A DNA stretch of 64,000 nucleotides from Streptomyces sp. Go-475 (GCF_003330845.1 NZ_CP026121.1:930001-994000), one strand, 5' to 3'; positions 8,402-18,210 are shown, counted from the stretch's first letter. Numbers and translations are program-made. Notes: generated by a model from the sequence alone, not told the origin.

Positions 8402-9392
8402 GGAAATCGCGACCATCACGCAGAGCGGAATTCCGGCATCCAACCTGGTGGAGCTGATCGACGCTCGTCTCCACATGCCCTTCCCGTTCCGGCGCAATCC
8501 CCACGAGGCCGCGGCCGCCGCGGGCGTCGACACCTGGCTGCGCACGACCGGCCTGAGCGACGAACCCGGGGTGCCGGCGATGATCGCCCACACGCGCCCC
8601 GCCGAACTCGCGTCCTACAACAGCCCGGACGCCGATGCGGAGATACTCCAGCTCGTCGCCCATCAGATCGCTTACCAATTCGTGTTCGACGACCGTGCCG
8701 AGGAGGTCGGCCGGCACCGGCCGGGCCAGTTGCTGCCCATGCTGTGCGAGAGCATCGCGATCCTGCGGGACGGCGCGCTCCCCAGCACCCCGCTGGGAGC
8801 GGCCCTGTCCGACCTCTACCGGCAGATCCGCGAACGGTGTACGCCCGCACAGGCCGCGCGCTGGGCGTGGAAGAGCCGTGAGTACGTGCACGGGCTGCTG
8901 TACGAATCGGTGGCGCAGACCCACCCCTCGCCCATACGGTCCGGGCTCTGCACGTCGATACGCTCCCTCACCGCGGGCGTCGAGCCCTTCTACCCGCTGT
9001 GCGAGGCCGCGCAGCCCCACGAGTTGACCTCCGCGGAGCTCCATCATCCGCTCATGCGGCGCCTGAGCCGGCTGTCGGCCGACGCGGCGGTGTGGATCCC
9101 CGACCTCTTCTCCGCCGTCAAGGAGCAGCGGTCCGGCGAAATGATCAACCTGGCCCTCGCCTACCAGCGGGCCCACCAGTGCCCCCTGCCGGTCGCCGTC
9201 ACCCTGGCCATCCGGCAGATCAACCACACGATCCGCGAGTTCGAGAGGCTCTTCGACGAGATCAAACCGGAGTTGAGCCCTTCGGGCGTCGGCTATGTGG
9301 AAGGCATGGCCGGCTGGATCCGCGGCTGCTACTACTGGTCCCGCACCGTGCCGCGCTACGCGGACGCGGGGAGGGCCCCGGCCCTGCGGTGA
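8376..9392 (+). CDS. Class I terpene synthase (bacterial sesquiterpene synthase-like)
   Basis: The product is about 338 residues, the usual length for bacterial terpene cyclases. The aspartate-rich motif is FVFDDRAEE (D105, D106, E109). The effector-region arginine sits in RSLTAGVEPFYPL, and the C-terminal RY pair is in TVPRYADAG. The second metal motif, normally NDxxSxxxE, reads PDLFSAVKE (242-250): serine and glutamate are kept but the first asparagine is proline. The enzyme should cyclise a prenyl diphosphate; the product is unknown. GTG at 8376 follows GGAAGGG closely; GTG 8385 is an alternative. Overlap with the P450 gene indicates translational coupling. Confidence 0.85.
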   Translation: MTTVSTTHEEIATITQSGIPASNLVELIDARLHMPFPFRRNPHEAAAAAGVDTWLRTTGLSDEPGVPAMIAHTRPAELASYNSPDADAEILQLVAHQIAYQFVFDDRAEEVGRHRPGQLLPMLCESIAILRDGALPSTPLGAALSDLYRQIRERCTPAQAARWAWKSREYVHGLLYESVAQTHPSPIRSGLCTSIRSLTAGVEPFYPLCEAAQPHELTSAELHHPLMRRLSRLSADAAVWIPDLFSAVKEQRSGEMINLALAYQRAHQCPLPVAVTLAIRQINHTIREFERLFDEIKPELSPSGVGYVEGMAGWIRGCYYWSRTVPRYADAGRAPALR

Positions 9393-9595
9393 GGGGTACC
9401 GGCGATCCCGGCCTCAGACCGGGCTGACGGCGCCCATTCGAGCCACGGTACCCGCCGGATCCGCGCTCCACACCGCAATAGCAGGTCATTCACCCTTCTT
9501 TGTCGTGCCCGTCCCAGAATCCGGTCAAGGCACCTGTCGGGAGGCGTACGCTCGCGCTGCCTCCCGATGGCCGACGACAGGAAGCGGTACGGCAC

Positions 9596-12505
9596 ATGGC
9601 GAATGAGCTGCGGCAACCCACGCCCGAGTCCAGGCCGTTGCTCGAGCGTCGCAAGGAGCTCCGGGCACTCGACTCGGCCCTGGCCCGCCTGCGTGACACC
9701 GTCGACGGCGTGCCCCAGGCGCCGCGCGGCGGGCTGCTCGCCTTCACCGGTCCGGCCGGCATGGGCAAGACCGCCCTGCTGACCGAGGCCCGGGCCCGCG
9801 CCACGTCGGAGGGGTTCACCGTGCTGTCGGGCCGGGGCGGCGAGAAGGAACAGGAACTGGCGCTCCACGTGGTGCGCCAGCTCGTCCAGCCCGCTCTGGC
9901 ACCGCTGGACGAGACCCAACTGCGTGCGTTCCTGGGCGGCTGGTACGACATCGTCGCCGCCGCGCTGGGTCTGGTCGCGACGCCGAGCGGCCATGTGCCG
10001 GACCCGACCGGGGTTCGTGACGGTCTCGACTGGGTGATGACGCGCCTCGCGGTGAAGAAGGCGCCGGTGGTCCTGCTCCTGGACGACCTGCACTGGGCGG
10101 ACGTCCAGTCGTTGAGCTGGCTCGCCTCCTTCGCGCCCCGGGCCGTGGACCTGTCGATGCTGATCGTCGTGGCGTACCGGCCCGACGAGCTGCCGCGCGA
10201 GGCGGCCTCCCTCCAGGCGCCCGCCGCCGACCTGGGGAGCCGTCCCTTCACCCTGGCGCCGCTCAGCACCGAGGCCGTCGCACGGATCATCCGGGACGAG
10301 GTGGGCGAGGAGGCCGAGGACGCGTTCTGCGAGGAATGCCGGGCGGTCACCGGAGGGAGCCCGTTCGAGGCCGTCGAACTCGCCATCAGGCTCGGCGAGC
10401 GCAAGCTGAAGGGCACCAGCGAGGACCTGCCCGCCATGCGTGACCTGGCCGCCGCGGTGAAGGGGCCCGGGCTGATCGAGCGTCTGCAGAAACTCGGCAC
10501 GACCACGGTCCGTTTCGCCTACGCGGCGGCCGTCCTCGGTCAGGCCATCTCGCCGGAACTGGCGTCCACGATCGCGGCGATCGGCAGCACGGCCGCGGCC
10601 GAGGCGACGGAGAAGCTGCGGGCCGCCCGGATCCTGGCCGACGGCGACGGGGCCCGGGACAGCCTGGAGTTCGTCCACCCGCTGATCGCCACCACGATCT
10701 ACCGGTCCATCACGCCCAGCCTGCGGGAAGGGATGCACAACTCGGCCGCGGAGGCCGTGCGGGCCGCCGGGCTCGGCCCCGCCGCCGCGGCCCGGCATCT
10801 GCTGGAGGTCCCCTGCGAGGGCAACGCCGAGGCCGTCGCCTGTCTGCGGGAGGCCGCCCGTGAGGCACTGCACTCCGGTGCCCCGGAAGCGGCCCGGCGT
10901 CTGCTGACCAGGGCCCTGCAGGAGCCGCCGCTGCCGGAGGAACGCGCCGTGCTGCTCCACGAACTGGCCTCCGCGACCTTCCTCATCAAGCCCACGGCCA
11001 CCGTCGTCCATCTGCGCGAGGCGCTGGCCGAGCCCGGCATCGAACCCGAGCTGCGCGCCTCGATGGTGTACCGGCTGGCCCAGGCGCTGGCCCACACCGA
11101 CCGGATGGCGGAGGCCGCGACGGTGGCGGCCGAGGAGGCACAGCGGACCGCCCACCCCAGGATCCGGCTGCGGCTCCAGGCCGACCACTTCAGCTGGAGC
11201 GCGTTCCGCACCGACGAGCCGGACTCGGCCGGCCGTTCGCGGGCGCTCGCCCGGCTGGCCGACCGTCTGCCCGGCCGTGGTCTGGAGGAGCGTTACATCC
11301 TCGGGATCCGGGCCTGGGACGCCATGATGTGCGGCGAGCCCCGGGAGAAGGCCCTCGCGTACGCCGAGGAGGCGCTGCGCGGCGGACTGAGCTGGACCCA
11401 CGAGAACCAGGGTTTCGAGGTGCCCGTGTCGGTCGCCCTGGTGTTCATGTACTGCGACCAGCCGCGGCGGTCCGAGGAACTGTTCGCGCGGGGCATGGCG
11501 GAGTGCGAGTCGAAGGGCTGGCGCGGTTCGCATCTGGCTCTGGGGCAGACGCTCTCCGGGTACATCCGGTACCGCCGTGGCTGCCTGGCCGAGGCGGAGA
11601 GCCTGGTGCGGGAGGGCCTGAGCATCGCCGACCGGGTGGAGGGCGCGGTACCCGCGCAGTGGTTCGCCGTGGGCATCCTGATCCAGACCCTGCTGGCCCG
11701 CGGTCGCCCCCTGGCGGCCCGCCGGCTCGCCGACAAGTACGGCTACGGGGACGTCATCCCGAACGCCGTGATCTATCCCGACCCGCGCACCGTGTACGCC
11801 GAGCTGCTCCTGGCGGAGGGCCGGTCCGACGAGGCCGCTGACCTGCTGTCGGAGGTCGGTGAGTGGCTGGAGAGCCGGGAGTGGCGCAATCCGGCCTGGT
11901 GCACCTGGCAGTTGGGCCTGGCCTCCGCACTGTCCCGCAGCGCTCCCGACCGGGCCGTGCGCCACGCGCAGGACGCCGTGAAGCGGGCCCGGGACTTCGG
12001 CGCGGCATCGGTGATCGGCCAGGCGCTGCACGCCCAGGCGGAGGTGACGGGCGGCGAGGCGGCTCTCGATCTGCACACGGAGGCCGTCGACCATCTGCAG
12101 CGGTCACCGGCGGCGTACGAACTGGCCCGCGCCCTGGTCGGCCACGGTGCCGCGCTGGCCCGCAACGGCCGGCTGCACGACGCCGCCGACCGCTTGTACC
12201 AGGGCCTGGAAGGCGCGGTGCACTGCGGTGCGGAGGGGCTGGCGGCCCGGGCCCGGCGGGAACTGTCCGCCGCCGGTCTGCGGCCGCTGCCCCTGCGCTA
12301 CCCGCAGACGGACACGCTCACCGCCCAGGAGCGCAAGGCGGCCGAGAGGGCGGCGCAGGGCCATCCCGTGGCGGTGGTCGCGAAGGAACTGCACCTGACC
12401 GAGCAGGGTGTGCGGCACTTGCTCTCCTCCGTGTACCGCAAGATCGGCACGGACGCGGGGGGTCTTGCCGAGGCGCTGAAGACGTTCCCCCGGCCGCGGC
12501 CCTGA
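9596..12505 (+). CDS. LAL-family (large ATP-binding LuxR) transcriptional regulator
   Basis: The product is 969 residues. An AAA/NTPase domain opens the protein with Walker A GPAGMGKT at residues 52-59 and Walker B VVLLLDDLHWAD. A long helical TPR-like middle follows, then a C-terminal LuxR-type helix-turn-helix (LTAQERKAAERAAQG ... VRHLLSSVYRKIGT). LAL proteins are pathway activators of Streptomyces secondary metabolism. The ATG at 9596 has AGGAAG about 13 bases upstream. It starts 203 bases after the terpene synthase in the same direction, so it may regulate that operon. It is convergent with the NACHT gene, with the stop codons almost touching. Confidence 0.85.
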   Translation: MANELRQPTPESRPLLERRKELRALDSALARLRDTVDGVPQAPRGGLLAFTGPAGMGKTALLTEARARATSEGFTVLSGRGGEKEQELALHVVRQLVQPALAPLDETQLRAFLGGWYDIVAAALGLVATPSGHVPDPTGVRDGLDWVMTRLAVKKAPVVLLLDDLHWADVQSLSWLASFAPRAVDLSMLIVVAYRPDELPREAASLQAPAADLGSRPFTLAPLSTEAVARIIRDEVGEEAEDAFCEECRAVTGGSPFEAVELAIRLGERKLKGTSEDLPAMRDLAAAVKGPGLIERLQKLGTTTVRFAYAAAVLGQAISPELASTIAAIGSTAAAEATEKLRAARILADGDGARDSLEFVHPLIATTIYRSITPSLREGMHNSAAEAVRAAGLGPAAAARHLLEVPCEGNAEAVACLREAAREALHSGAPEAARRLLTRALQEPPLPEERAVLLHELASATFLIKPTATVVHLREALAEPGIEPELRASMVYRLAQALAHTDRMAEAATVAAEEAQRTAHPRIRLRLQADHFSWSAFRTDEPDSAGRSRALARLADRLPGRGLEERYILGIRAWDAMMCGEPREKALAYAEEALRGGLSWTHENQGFEVPVSVALVFMYCDQPRRSEELFARGMAECESKGWRGSHLALGQTLSGYIRYRRGCLAEAESLVREGLSIADRVEGAVPAQWFAVGILIQTLLARGRPLAARRLADKYGYGDVIPNAVIYPDPRTVYAELLLAEGRSDEAADLLSEVGEWLESREWRNPAWCTWQLGLASALSRSAPDRAVRHAQDAVKRARDFGAASVIGQALHAQAEVTGGEAALDLHTEAVDHLQRSPAAYELARALVGHGAALARNGRLHDAADRLYQGLEGAVHCGAEGLAARARRELSAAGLRPLPLRYPQTDTLTAQERKAAERAAQGHPVAVVAKELHLTEQGVRHLLSSVYRKIGTDAGGLAEALKTFPRPRP

Positions 12506-12506
12506 C

Positions 12507-15500
12507 TCACCGCGTCCTGGAATTGTGCTGAGCCCGGTGCCCCATCGCCTCCCAGAATCTCCGCAGCTCGCCGAGGTGGGTGCGGCGTTGCCAGGAGGCC
12601 TTGGGGCTCAGGGGGGAGCGGGAGCGGGACAGGAGGGTGGACTGGGCGCGGCAGAAGGCCTCGCCCAGTTCCACGCGCTGGCCGTCGAGGCCCCTGGGCG
12701 GGTAGGGGCACAGTTCGAAGGCGCAGTCGTCGCGGCAGTTGGAGCCCGCCTGGGAGGAGGCCGTGCGGACGGCGGTGCGGCCGGGGTCGAGGGGCGTACG
12801 GTCCAGGGTGAGGCAGGGCGGCAGGTCGGGCCGGGCGGTGTGCTGGAGGCGTCGGATGCGGTCGGTGGGCCAGTCGCCCCGTTCGGCCAGGTTCAGCAGC
12901 AGCAGGACGTCGGCGAGGAGTTGCTGCGCGCTCGGGTGCAGGGCGCTCCAGCCCGTGGACGGCGGGATCCACAGGTTGTGCTTGCGTGCCTCGCCCCGGG
13001 AGGTCTGGGAGCCGACGTGGGCGGCGACGCCCGATTCGTCGATCCACAGGAACCGTTCGGGCTGCCGGGTCTCCAGGGCCCAGGCACACAGTTTCCCGGC
13101 CGCGGTGACGAACGGGTGCTCGGGTTCGCCGTCGGGCCGGGCGAGCCACTGGCGGACCTGCTGCGCGGGGTCGGAGCCGTGGCCCCGGGAGGGGAACCCG
13201 GCCGTGGCGCCGTCGGGCAGATCCCACAGGGTCAGCGCGTGCAGCAGGGTGAGGCGGGTGAACCAGAACCGGGTGCGCTTGAGCATGTCCCAGGCCTGCT
13301 CGCTCAGGTACTCGCGGGCCTCGGGCCGGGCGTGCGGGTGCCGGTGCCGGCGGTTCGCGGCGTACTTGAAGCCCTGGGCGAGCGCGACCTCCACGTTGAG
13401 GTCGAGTCCCGCGTGCGCGTCGGGGCTGTCCTCGGGGATGCCCACGCGCCGCACCCAGCTCTCCAGGAAGGCGTACGGCGTGTCCTGGTGCCGGTGGGTG
13501 GTGACGGAGCCGACGAGCAGGGGGATCAGCCAGGCGCACAGGGTGTTGTCCCGCCACTGCCGTTCCTCGGCCTCACGGTCCTCGCGCTCCCGCCGGCGCT
13601 CCTGACGCCGCTGTTCCTCACGCTCCTTCAGCTCCCGCTTGAGCCGGGCGACCTGTCCTTCGCCGCGCCGGCGCTGCCTGGTCTCCCGCTCCCCCACCAG
13701 TTCGGGCTGCTGTCCGCCCCACAGTTTCTCCCGCCAGTCGGGCTCCCGCTCGACGCGCTGGCCCTCGACGACCTGCGGCCCGCGCAGCCGGGGCTGGAGC
13801 GCGGCGAAGGCCAGGTCGCCCCCGGCGCCGATCTCCTGGGCGATGGCCAGCCGGACCGGGTACGAGGGCTCCAGGCGGGCGATCTCGAACAGTTCGAGGT
13901 AGGCGGGGCGCAGGGTCTGCCGCTGGGCGACCGAGCGCATGGCCTCGCCGAAGCGGCTCACGAGCAGGGCCTTCGCGGTGCGCAGGGTGTGCGGGTCGCG
14001 GGCCCGCAGGTCCGGCCAGGCCGTGCACAGCCGCATGGCGATGAGGTGCTGCTCCGGCTGGGCGTCGACGCTGTCGATCTCCAGGGCGGCGGCGTAGAGC
14101 TCCAGGGCCTTGCTGTGCAGGGTGCGGCCGAAGAGGGGGCGGGTCTCCTGCTTGTCGTTGTTGTCGGGGCAGGTGTTCCGGACCGTCTGCGCCTGGCAGG
14201 CGGCCTCCATCAACAGGTCCCGGGCGGCGCTGACCGGGCACCATCGCGTGCCGTCCGGGCCGGTGGCGCCCGGCTCCTCGTGGACGCACGCGCCGTCCGG
14301 GAGCCGGGAGTGCAGCACCATGGCGATCAGCAGTTCCCGGCCAGGACTCTGCAGTGCCGCCGGGAAGTAGCGGCCCTCCGTCGGCTGGGCCGGGACGTCC
14401 GGGTGGATCACCGCGTTCAGGAAGCGGGCGCCCAGTTGGGCCTGGATGACGCTGTGCTGGAAGCGGACGCGGTCGCCGCCGAGTTCGACCAGCTCCATCC
14501 GGGCGCCCCAGTGTGCGGCGAGCCTGAGGTCGATGCCGCTGTCGCCGACCCTGCGGGCCAGTTCCCGGACGATCTCGGGGAAGCGGGAGCGGGCCGGGTC
14601 CTGTTCGTCGACGACGTCCGCGAACCGCACCTCGGAGGTGTCGAGGGCGAGGCCCACGCAGGCCAGCGCGGACAGGTAGTGGACGGTGGAGCGGCGGTCC
14701 TCCGCGGAGAGCGGCAGGTCGGGCCGGAAGCGGCCGCTGATGAGGGCGCTGAGCCAGGTCTCGAACAGGTGGAACCGCAGGGACGCCCGGTCGCCGCCCC
14801 GCGTCTCCACGGCCTCCTCGTCCGCGGAGCCGGCCAGGGCGCGCTCCAGCAGTCCCTGTTCGTGCAGTTCGGCGGCGATCTCCAGATAGGTGGGGGCCTC
14901 CGCGATGCCGGCCCGTTCGACGATCCAGTCCAGTCGTTGCCGGTCCTCCCCGGCGCCCCCGGAGGAGATGTAGGTGAGGGCCGCCTCCTCGCTGAGCGGT
15001 TCCAGTTCGGTGAGGGAGGCCTCCATGCCGCGCAGCGAGTCGTGCGGCCGGGAGGTGATGATCAGCGGCAGTCCCTCCTCGTTGGCGCGGCGGATGGCCA
15101 GCCGGATGATGGTGTCGCGCTCCTCCGTCAGGCCCTCGGCGGTCAGCGCCTCCTCCAGTCCGTCGGCGAGCACCACGATCCGCCCCTGCTGGCAGAGCCG
15201 CCGCCACACCTTCTCCGCCTCGGCGGCGGAGCGGATCTGGCCCTGCACCTCCCGGCAGAAGCGTTTGAAGGCCAGCTCGCGGAAGTCCAGGTCCTGCTCG
15301 GCTGCGCGAAGCCGCAGCGGCACGGGCACCGCCCCGCGCTCGGCGAGCCGCTGGGTCAGCAGCACGACCAGTGCCGTCTTGCCGGTGCCGATGCCGCCGA
15401 CGACAACGTGCGTCCGGCGGAAGCGGCGGTCGCGCAGGTCCTCCATGAGGACGGAGCAGAGCTGGTCGCGGCCGACCACCCGGCCGAAGATGCCGCCCGC

Positions 15501-16007
15501 CGTCTCCACGAGTTCGTGGGGGTCCAGGCGGGCCTTCCTCAGGTAGGCCCGGCGCACATGGCTGAACCGGAAGAACAGGTAGGCGACGGTGGCCAGCGCG
15601 AGGGTGAGGAACGGCATGAAGAGGGACTGGAGGACGGTGCAGCTGAACCCGTCATCCCCCTGGCACTGTTGATCGACCCATCTGACGGGTGATTGGAAGC
15701 TCTTCTCCTGCGGCAGGGTGATCACGGCCGTGACGACCAGGAACAGCAGCAGCAGCGCGCCGAGGAACGTCAGGACCAGCAGCGCCACGTACCCGCCGCT
15801 CTTGCGGACCCGCCAGATCCTGGTCCGGTCGTAGCCCTGCCGCATCAGGCGGCGGCGGTGCAGCGCGCGGCGGACGCCGAGCCCGTCGAGCACGGCTCGC
15901 CGGAGCAGCCGGGACAGTCCTCCTTCGCGCGGCGGGGCGGGGGTCTGGGGAGCACGCGTACCACCGTTCACCCTGTGAGGGTTCCGCGCGGGCGGGCTCC
16001 CGGGCAC
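12507..16007 (-). CDS. Membrane-anchored NACHT-type STAND NTPase
   Basis: The product is 1166 residues. A basic, proline-rich N-terminus is followed by two membrane helices at about 71-97 and 129-148. The NTPase has P-loop GGIGTGKT (204-211), Walker B VVLADGLEE matching the NACHT D-G-x-E-E pattern (about 276-284), and a sensor strand ending IITSRP (about 313-321). The region after the NTPase is helical. A highly charged Arg/Glu coiled coil (about 780-840, with RERERRREREDRE-like sequence) precedes a C-terminal part I do not recognise. The family includes regulators and antiphage sensors, but no effector domain is visible. Start is uncertain: GTG 16007 has no good ribosome site. Confidence 0.75.
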   Translation of the reverse strand: MPGSPPARNPHRVNGGTRAPQTPAPPREGGLSRLLRRAVLDGLGVRRALHRRRLMRQGYDRTRIWRVRKSGGYVALLVLTFLGALLLLFLVVTAVITLPQEKSFQSPVRWVDQQCQGDDGFSCTVLQSLFMPFLTLALATVAYLFFRFSHVRRAYLRKARLDPHELVETAGGIFGRVVGRDQLCSVLMEDLRDRRFRRTHVVVGGIGTGKTALVVLLTQRLAERGAVPVPLRLRAAEQDLDFRELAFKRFCREVQGQIRSAAEAEKVWRRLCQQGRIVVLADGLEEALTAEGLTEERDTIIRLAIRRANEEGLPLIITSRPHDSLRGMEASLTELEPLSEEAALTYISSGGAGEDRQRLDWIVERAGIAEAPTYLEIAAELHEQGLLERALAGSADEEAVETRGGDRASLRFHLFETWLSALISGRFRPDLPLSAEDRRSTVHYLSALACVGLALDTSEVRFADVVDEQDPARSRFPEIVRELARRVGDSGIDLRLAAHWGARMELVELGGDRVRFQHSVIQAQLGARFLNAVIHPDVPAQPTEGRYFPAALQSPGRELLIAMVLHSRLPDGACVHEEPGATGPDGTRWCPVSAARDLLMEAACQAQTVRNTCPDNNDKQETRPLFGRTLHSKALELYAAALEIDSVDAQPEQHLIAMRLCTAWPDLRARDPHTLRTAKALLVSRFGEAMRSVAQRQTLRPAYLELFEIARLEPSYPVRLAIAQEIGAGGDLAFAALQPRLRGPQVVEGQRVEREPDWREKLWGGQQPELVGERETRQRRRGEGQVARLKRELKEREEQRRQERRREREDREAEERQWRDNTLCAWLIPLLVGSVTTHRHQDTPYAFLESWVRRVGIPEDSPDAHAGLDLNVEVALAQGFKYAANRRHRHPHARPEAREYLSEQAWDMLKRTRFWFTRLTLLHALTLWDLPDGATAGFPSRGHGSDPAQQVRQWLARPDGEPEHPFVTAAGKLCAWALETRQPERFLWIDESGVAAHVGSQTSRGEARKHNLWIPPSTGWSALHPSAQQLLADVLLLLNLAERGDWPTDRIRRLQHTARPDLPPCLTLDRTPLDPGRTAVRTASSQAGSNCRDDCAFELCPYPPRGLDGQRVELGEAFCRAQSTLLSRSRSPLSPKASWQRRTHLGELRRFWEAMGHRAQHNSRTR

Positions 16008-16119
16008 CGACGCGGCCCGGATTCACCCGACGGAAGCTCCCCGGGCACCCGCCACCCAGCGGTACGCCGTAGCGCAGGCCGTCACCTGACCGCCTCAACT
16101 CCCGTCTCTGTCGGATCAC

Positions 16120-16148
16120 TTGACGTTGAACCGTTTCACTGCTTCTCT
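16120..16148 (+). promoter_or_regulatory. Candidate promoter of tandem esterase gene
   Basis: TTGACG at 16120-16125 is a good -35 element. A weak -10 (TTCTCT, 16143-16148) follows a 17-base spacer. A start site near 16155 would place the CebR box immediately downstream, which is a repressing position. Confidence 0.4.
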
Positions 16149-16162
16149 CGAAAGGCTGCTCA

Positions 16163-16176
16163 TGGGAGCGCTCCCA
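16163..16176. promoter_or_regulatory. CebR-type operator TGGGAGCGCTCCCA
   Basis: The 14-base sequence TGGGAGCGCTCCCA is a perfect palindrome. It equals the published Streptomyces CebR box, the operator of the cellobiose-responsive LacI-family repressor of cellulose utilisation genes. It ends 26 bases before the start codon of the secreted tandem esterase. Cello-oligosaccharide induction of that gene is inferred. Confidence 0.85.
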
Positions 16177-16202
16177 GCCACCCCCCACGTGAAGGGAAGC
16201 CC

Positions 16203-18191
16203 GTGCAGACCTCCCCCCGCCCCTCCCCCAGACGCGTCCTGCCCGCTCTCCTCACGGCCGTGCTCCTGGCCTGTCTGCTGTCGTGGACGGGCGGCTCGCC
16301 CGCGCACGCCGCGGCCGGGGACGGCTCGGTGTCCGACCCGAACATCACCTACGTCGGACGCTGGGACGTCTCCTCGGGCACCGCGGCCGTGCCCCACTGG
16401 ACCGGCGCCTACCTCCGGACCGGCTTCACCGGCACCACCGTGAAGGTCAAGGCCAGGAACGCGGTCAACTTCTACGCGAGCATCGACGGCGGCCCCGACG
16501 TCTTCCACGCGGGCGTGCGCGGCACGGTGAACCTCACCCCGCGGCCGCTGTCCCCCGGCACGCACACCCTGCGCCTGTCGTACCGCTCCGGCGACACCGT
16601 CTTCCAGGGCCTCGTCCTGGACTCCGGGGCGCGGACCGTCGCGACCGGCGCACCGTCCGGGCTGGTGGAGTTCGTCGGCGACTCCATCACCGCGGGCGCC
16701 CTCACCGACCGGCTGGCGCTCGACTCGTACGCCTGGAAGACCGGCGAACGGCTGGGGATGCGGCACACGCAGATCGCCCGGTCCGGGTACTGCCTGGTCG
16801 CCCGCTCGGGTTGCACCGGACTGAGCGGACAGTTCTTCCGGACGGGCAGCACCGGCGACACCCCCTGGGACTTCTCCCGCTACCGCGCCGACGCGGTCGT
16901 CATCAACCTCGGCACCAACGACATCGGGCACGGCGTGTCCGGCGCGGCCTTCCAGTCGGCGTACACCACCTTCCTGCGGGACGTGCGCGCCCAGTACCCC
17001 ACCGCACAACTGTTCGCGGTGCAGACGCTGAAGAAGCGTTACGTCACGGAGACCAGGGCCGCCGTCAGCGCCCGCAACGCCGCGGGGGACGCCCGGGTGC
17101 ACTACGTCGACACCACCGGCTGGCTCACCGACGGCACCCACTACGAGGACGGCAACGGGCATCCCAACGAGGCGGGCCACACCAGGTTCGCCGAGCGCCT
17201 GGCCCCGGTCGTCGCCGCCCGGCTGGGCAGCGGCGCCGCGGTGAAGGCCGCCGCTCCCGGGCAGCCCGGCGACCCGAACATCAAGTTCGTCGGCCGCTGG
17301 GACACCACCAGCTCCGCCACCGCGTACACCCCGTACTGGGCCGGCGCCTACTACCGGGCCGGCTTCACCGGACGGACGGTCAAGCTGAAGCAGCGGGGCA
17401 CGATCGACCTGTGGGCGCGGATCGACAACGGGCCGGTGAAGTTCTACGACGACGTCAAGGGGACGGTGAACCTGACCCCGACGCCGCTGGCCGCCGGCAA
17501 CCACACGCTCCAGGTCAACTACCAGGTGGTGGCGGGGTCGTACAAGGGCGACGCCGTCTTCCAGGGGCTGGTCCTCGACAGCGGCGCGACGACCTTCGCC
17601 CCGCCCGCCCCGGCCAAGCTGATCGAGTTCGTCGGTGACTCGATCACCGTGGGCACCACGACCTCGCAGAACGCCCGTACCGCGTACGGCTGGCTGATCG
17701 GGGAGCGGCTGGGTGCCGAGCACACGCAGATCGCGCAGGGCGGCGCGTGCCTGGTCGCCGCGGCGGACGGCTGTGTGGGACTGGAGCGGCAGTTCACCAA
17801 GCTCAACCCGAACGCGGCGACGCCCGACTGGAACTTCTCCCGCTACCGGGCCGACGCGGTCGTCATCAACCTCGGCACCAACGACGTGGGGCACGGCGTG
17901 AGTTCCACGCAGTTCCAGTCGGCGTACAGCAGTCTGCTGCGCAAGGTCCGGGCCGCCTACCCGCAGGCGTGGATCTTCGCGCTGGAGACGTTCCGCGGGC
18001 GGTTCGTCCCGCAGACCGAGGCCGCCGTGCGGGCCGCCGTCGCCGGTGGTGACGCCCGGGTCTCCTTCGTCGACACGAGCGGCTGGCTGGGGTCGGGCGA
18101 CCTGACGGACTCGGTGCATCCCAACGACCGGGGGCACCGGGTCATCGCCGACCGGCTGGCTCCGGTCATCGCGGCGCGGATCGGGGGCTAG
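16203..18191 (+). CDS. Secreted tandem-domain SGNH esterase (carbohydrate esterase family 2-like)
   Basis: The product is 662 residues with a Sec signal peptide ending near SPAHAAAG. Two homologous halves follow. Each has an N-terminal beta-sandwich (DPNITYVGRWD, DPNIKFVGRWD) and an SGNH hydrolase domain. Each hydrolase has a GDS nucleophile block (EFVGDSITAG, EFVGDSITVG), a GTND block (INLGTNDIGHG, INLGTNDVGHG) and a C-terminal catalytic histidine (NGHPNEAGH, SVHPNDRGH). This arrangement is that of CE2 deacetylases acting on acetylated xylan or glucomannan. Both catalytic sets look intact. GTG 16203 follows GAAGGGAAG. A CebR box lies in the promoter, linking it to cellulose breakdown. Confidence 0.82.
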   Translation: MQTSPRPSPRRVLPALLTAVLLACLLSWTGGSPAHAAAGDGSVSDPNITYVGRWDVSSGTAAVPHWTGAYLRTGFTGTTVKVKARNAVNFYASIDGGPDVFHAGVRGTVNLTPRPLSPGTHTLRLSYRSGDTVFQGLVLDSGARTVATGAPSGLVEFVGDSITAGALTDRLALDSYAWKTGERLGMRHTQIARSGYCLVARSGCTGLSGQFFRTGSTGDTPWDFSRYRADAVVINLGTNDIGHGVSGAAFQSAYTTFLRDVRAQYPTAQLFAVQTLKKRYVTETRAAVSARNAAGDARVHYVDTTGWLTDGTHYEDGNGHPNEAGHTRFAERLAPVVAARLGSGAAVKAAAPGQPGDPNIKFVGRWDTTSSATAYTPYWAGAYYRAGFTGRTVKLKQRGTIDLWARIDNGPVKFYDDVKGTVNLTPTPLAAGNHTLQVNYQVVAGSYKGDAVFQGLVLDSGATTFAPPAPAKLIEFVGDSITVGTTTSQNARTAYGWLIGERLGAEHTQIAQGGACLVAAADGCVGLERQFTKLNPNAATPDWNFSRYRADAVVINLGTNDVGHGVSSTQFQSAYSSLLRKVRAAYPQAWIFALETFRGRFVPQTEAAVRAAVAGGDARVSFVDTSGWLGSGDLTDSVHPNDRGHRVIADRLAPVIAARIGG

Positions 18192-18210
18192 GCAGCCGCC
18201 GGGGCGGGCC

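Noticed and set aside
6926..9392. Identification as the albaflavenone pair (CYP170A1 and epi-isozizaene synthase)
   Set aside because: The terpene synthase sequence, including its metal motifs, differs strongly from what I remember of epi-isozizaene synthase, and here the P450 comes first.
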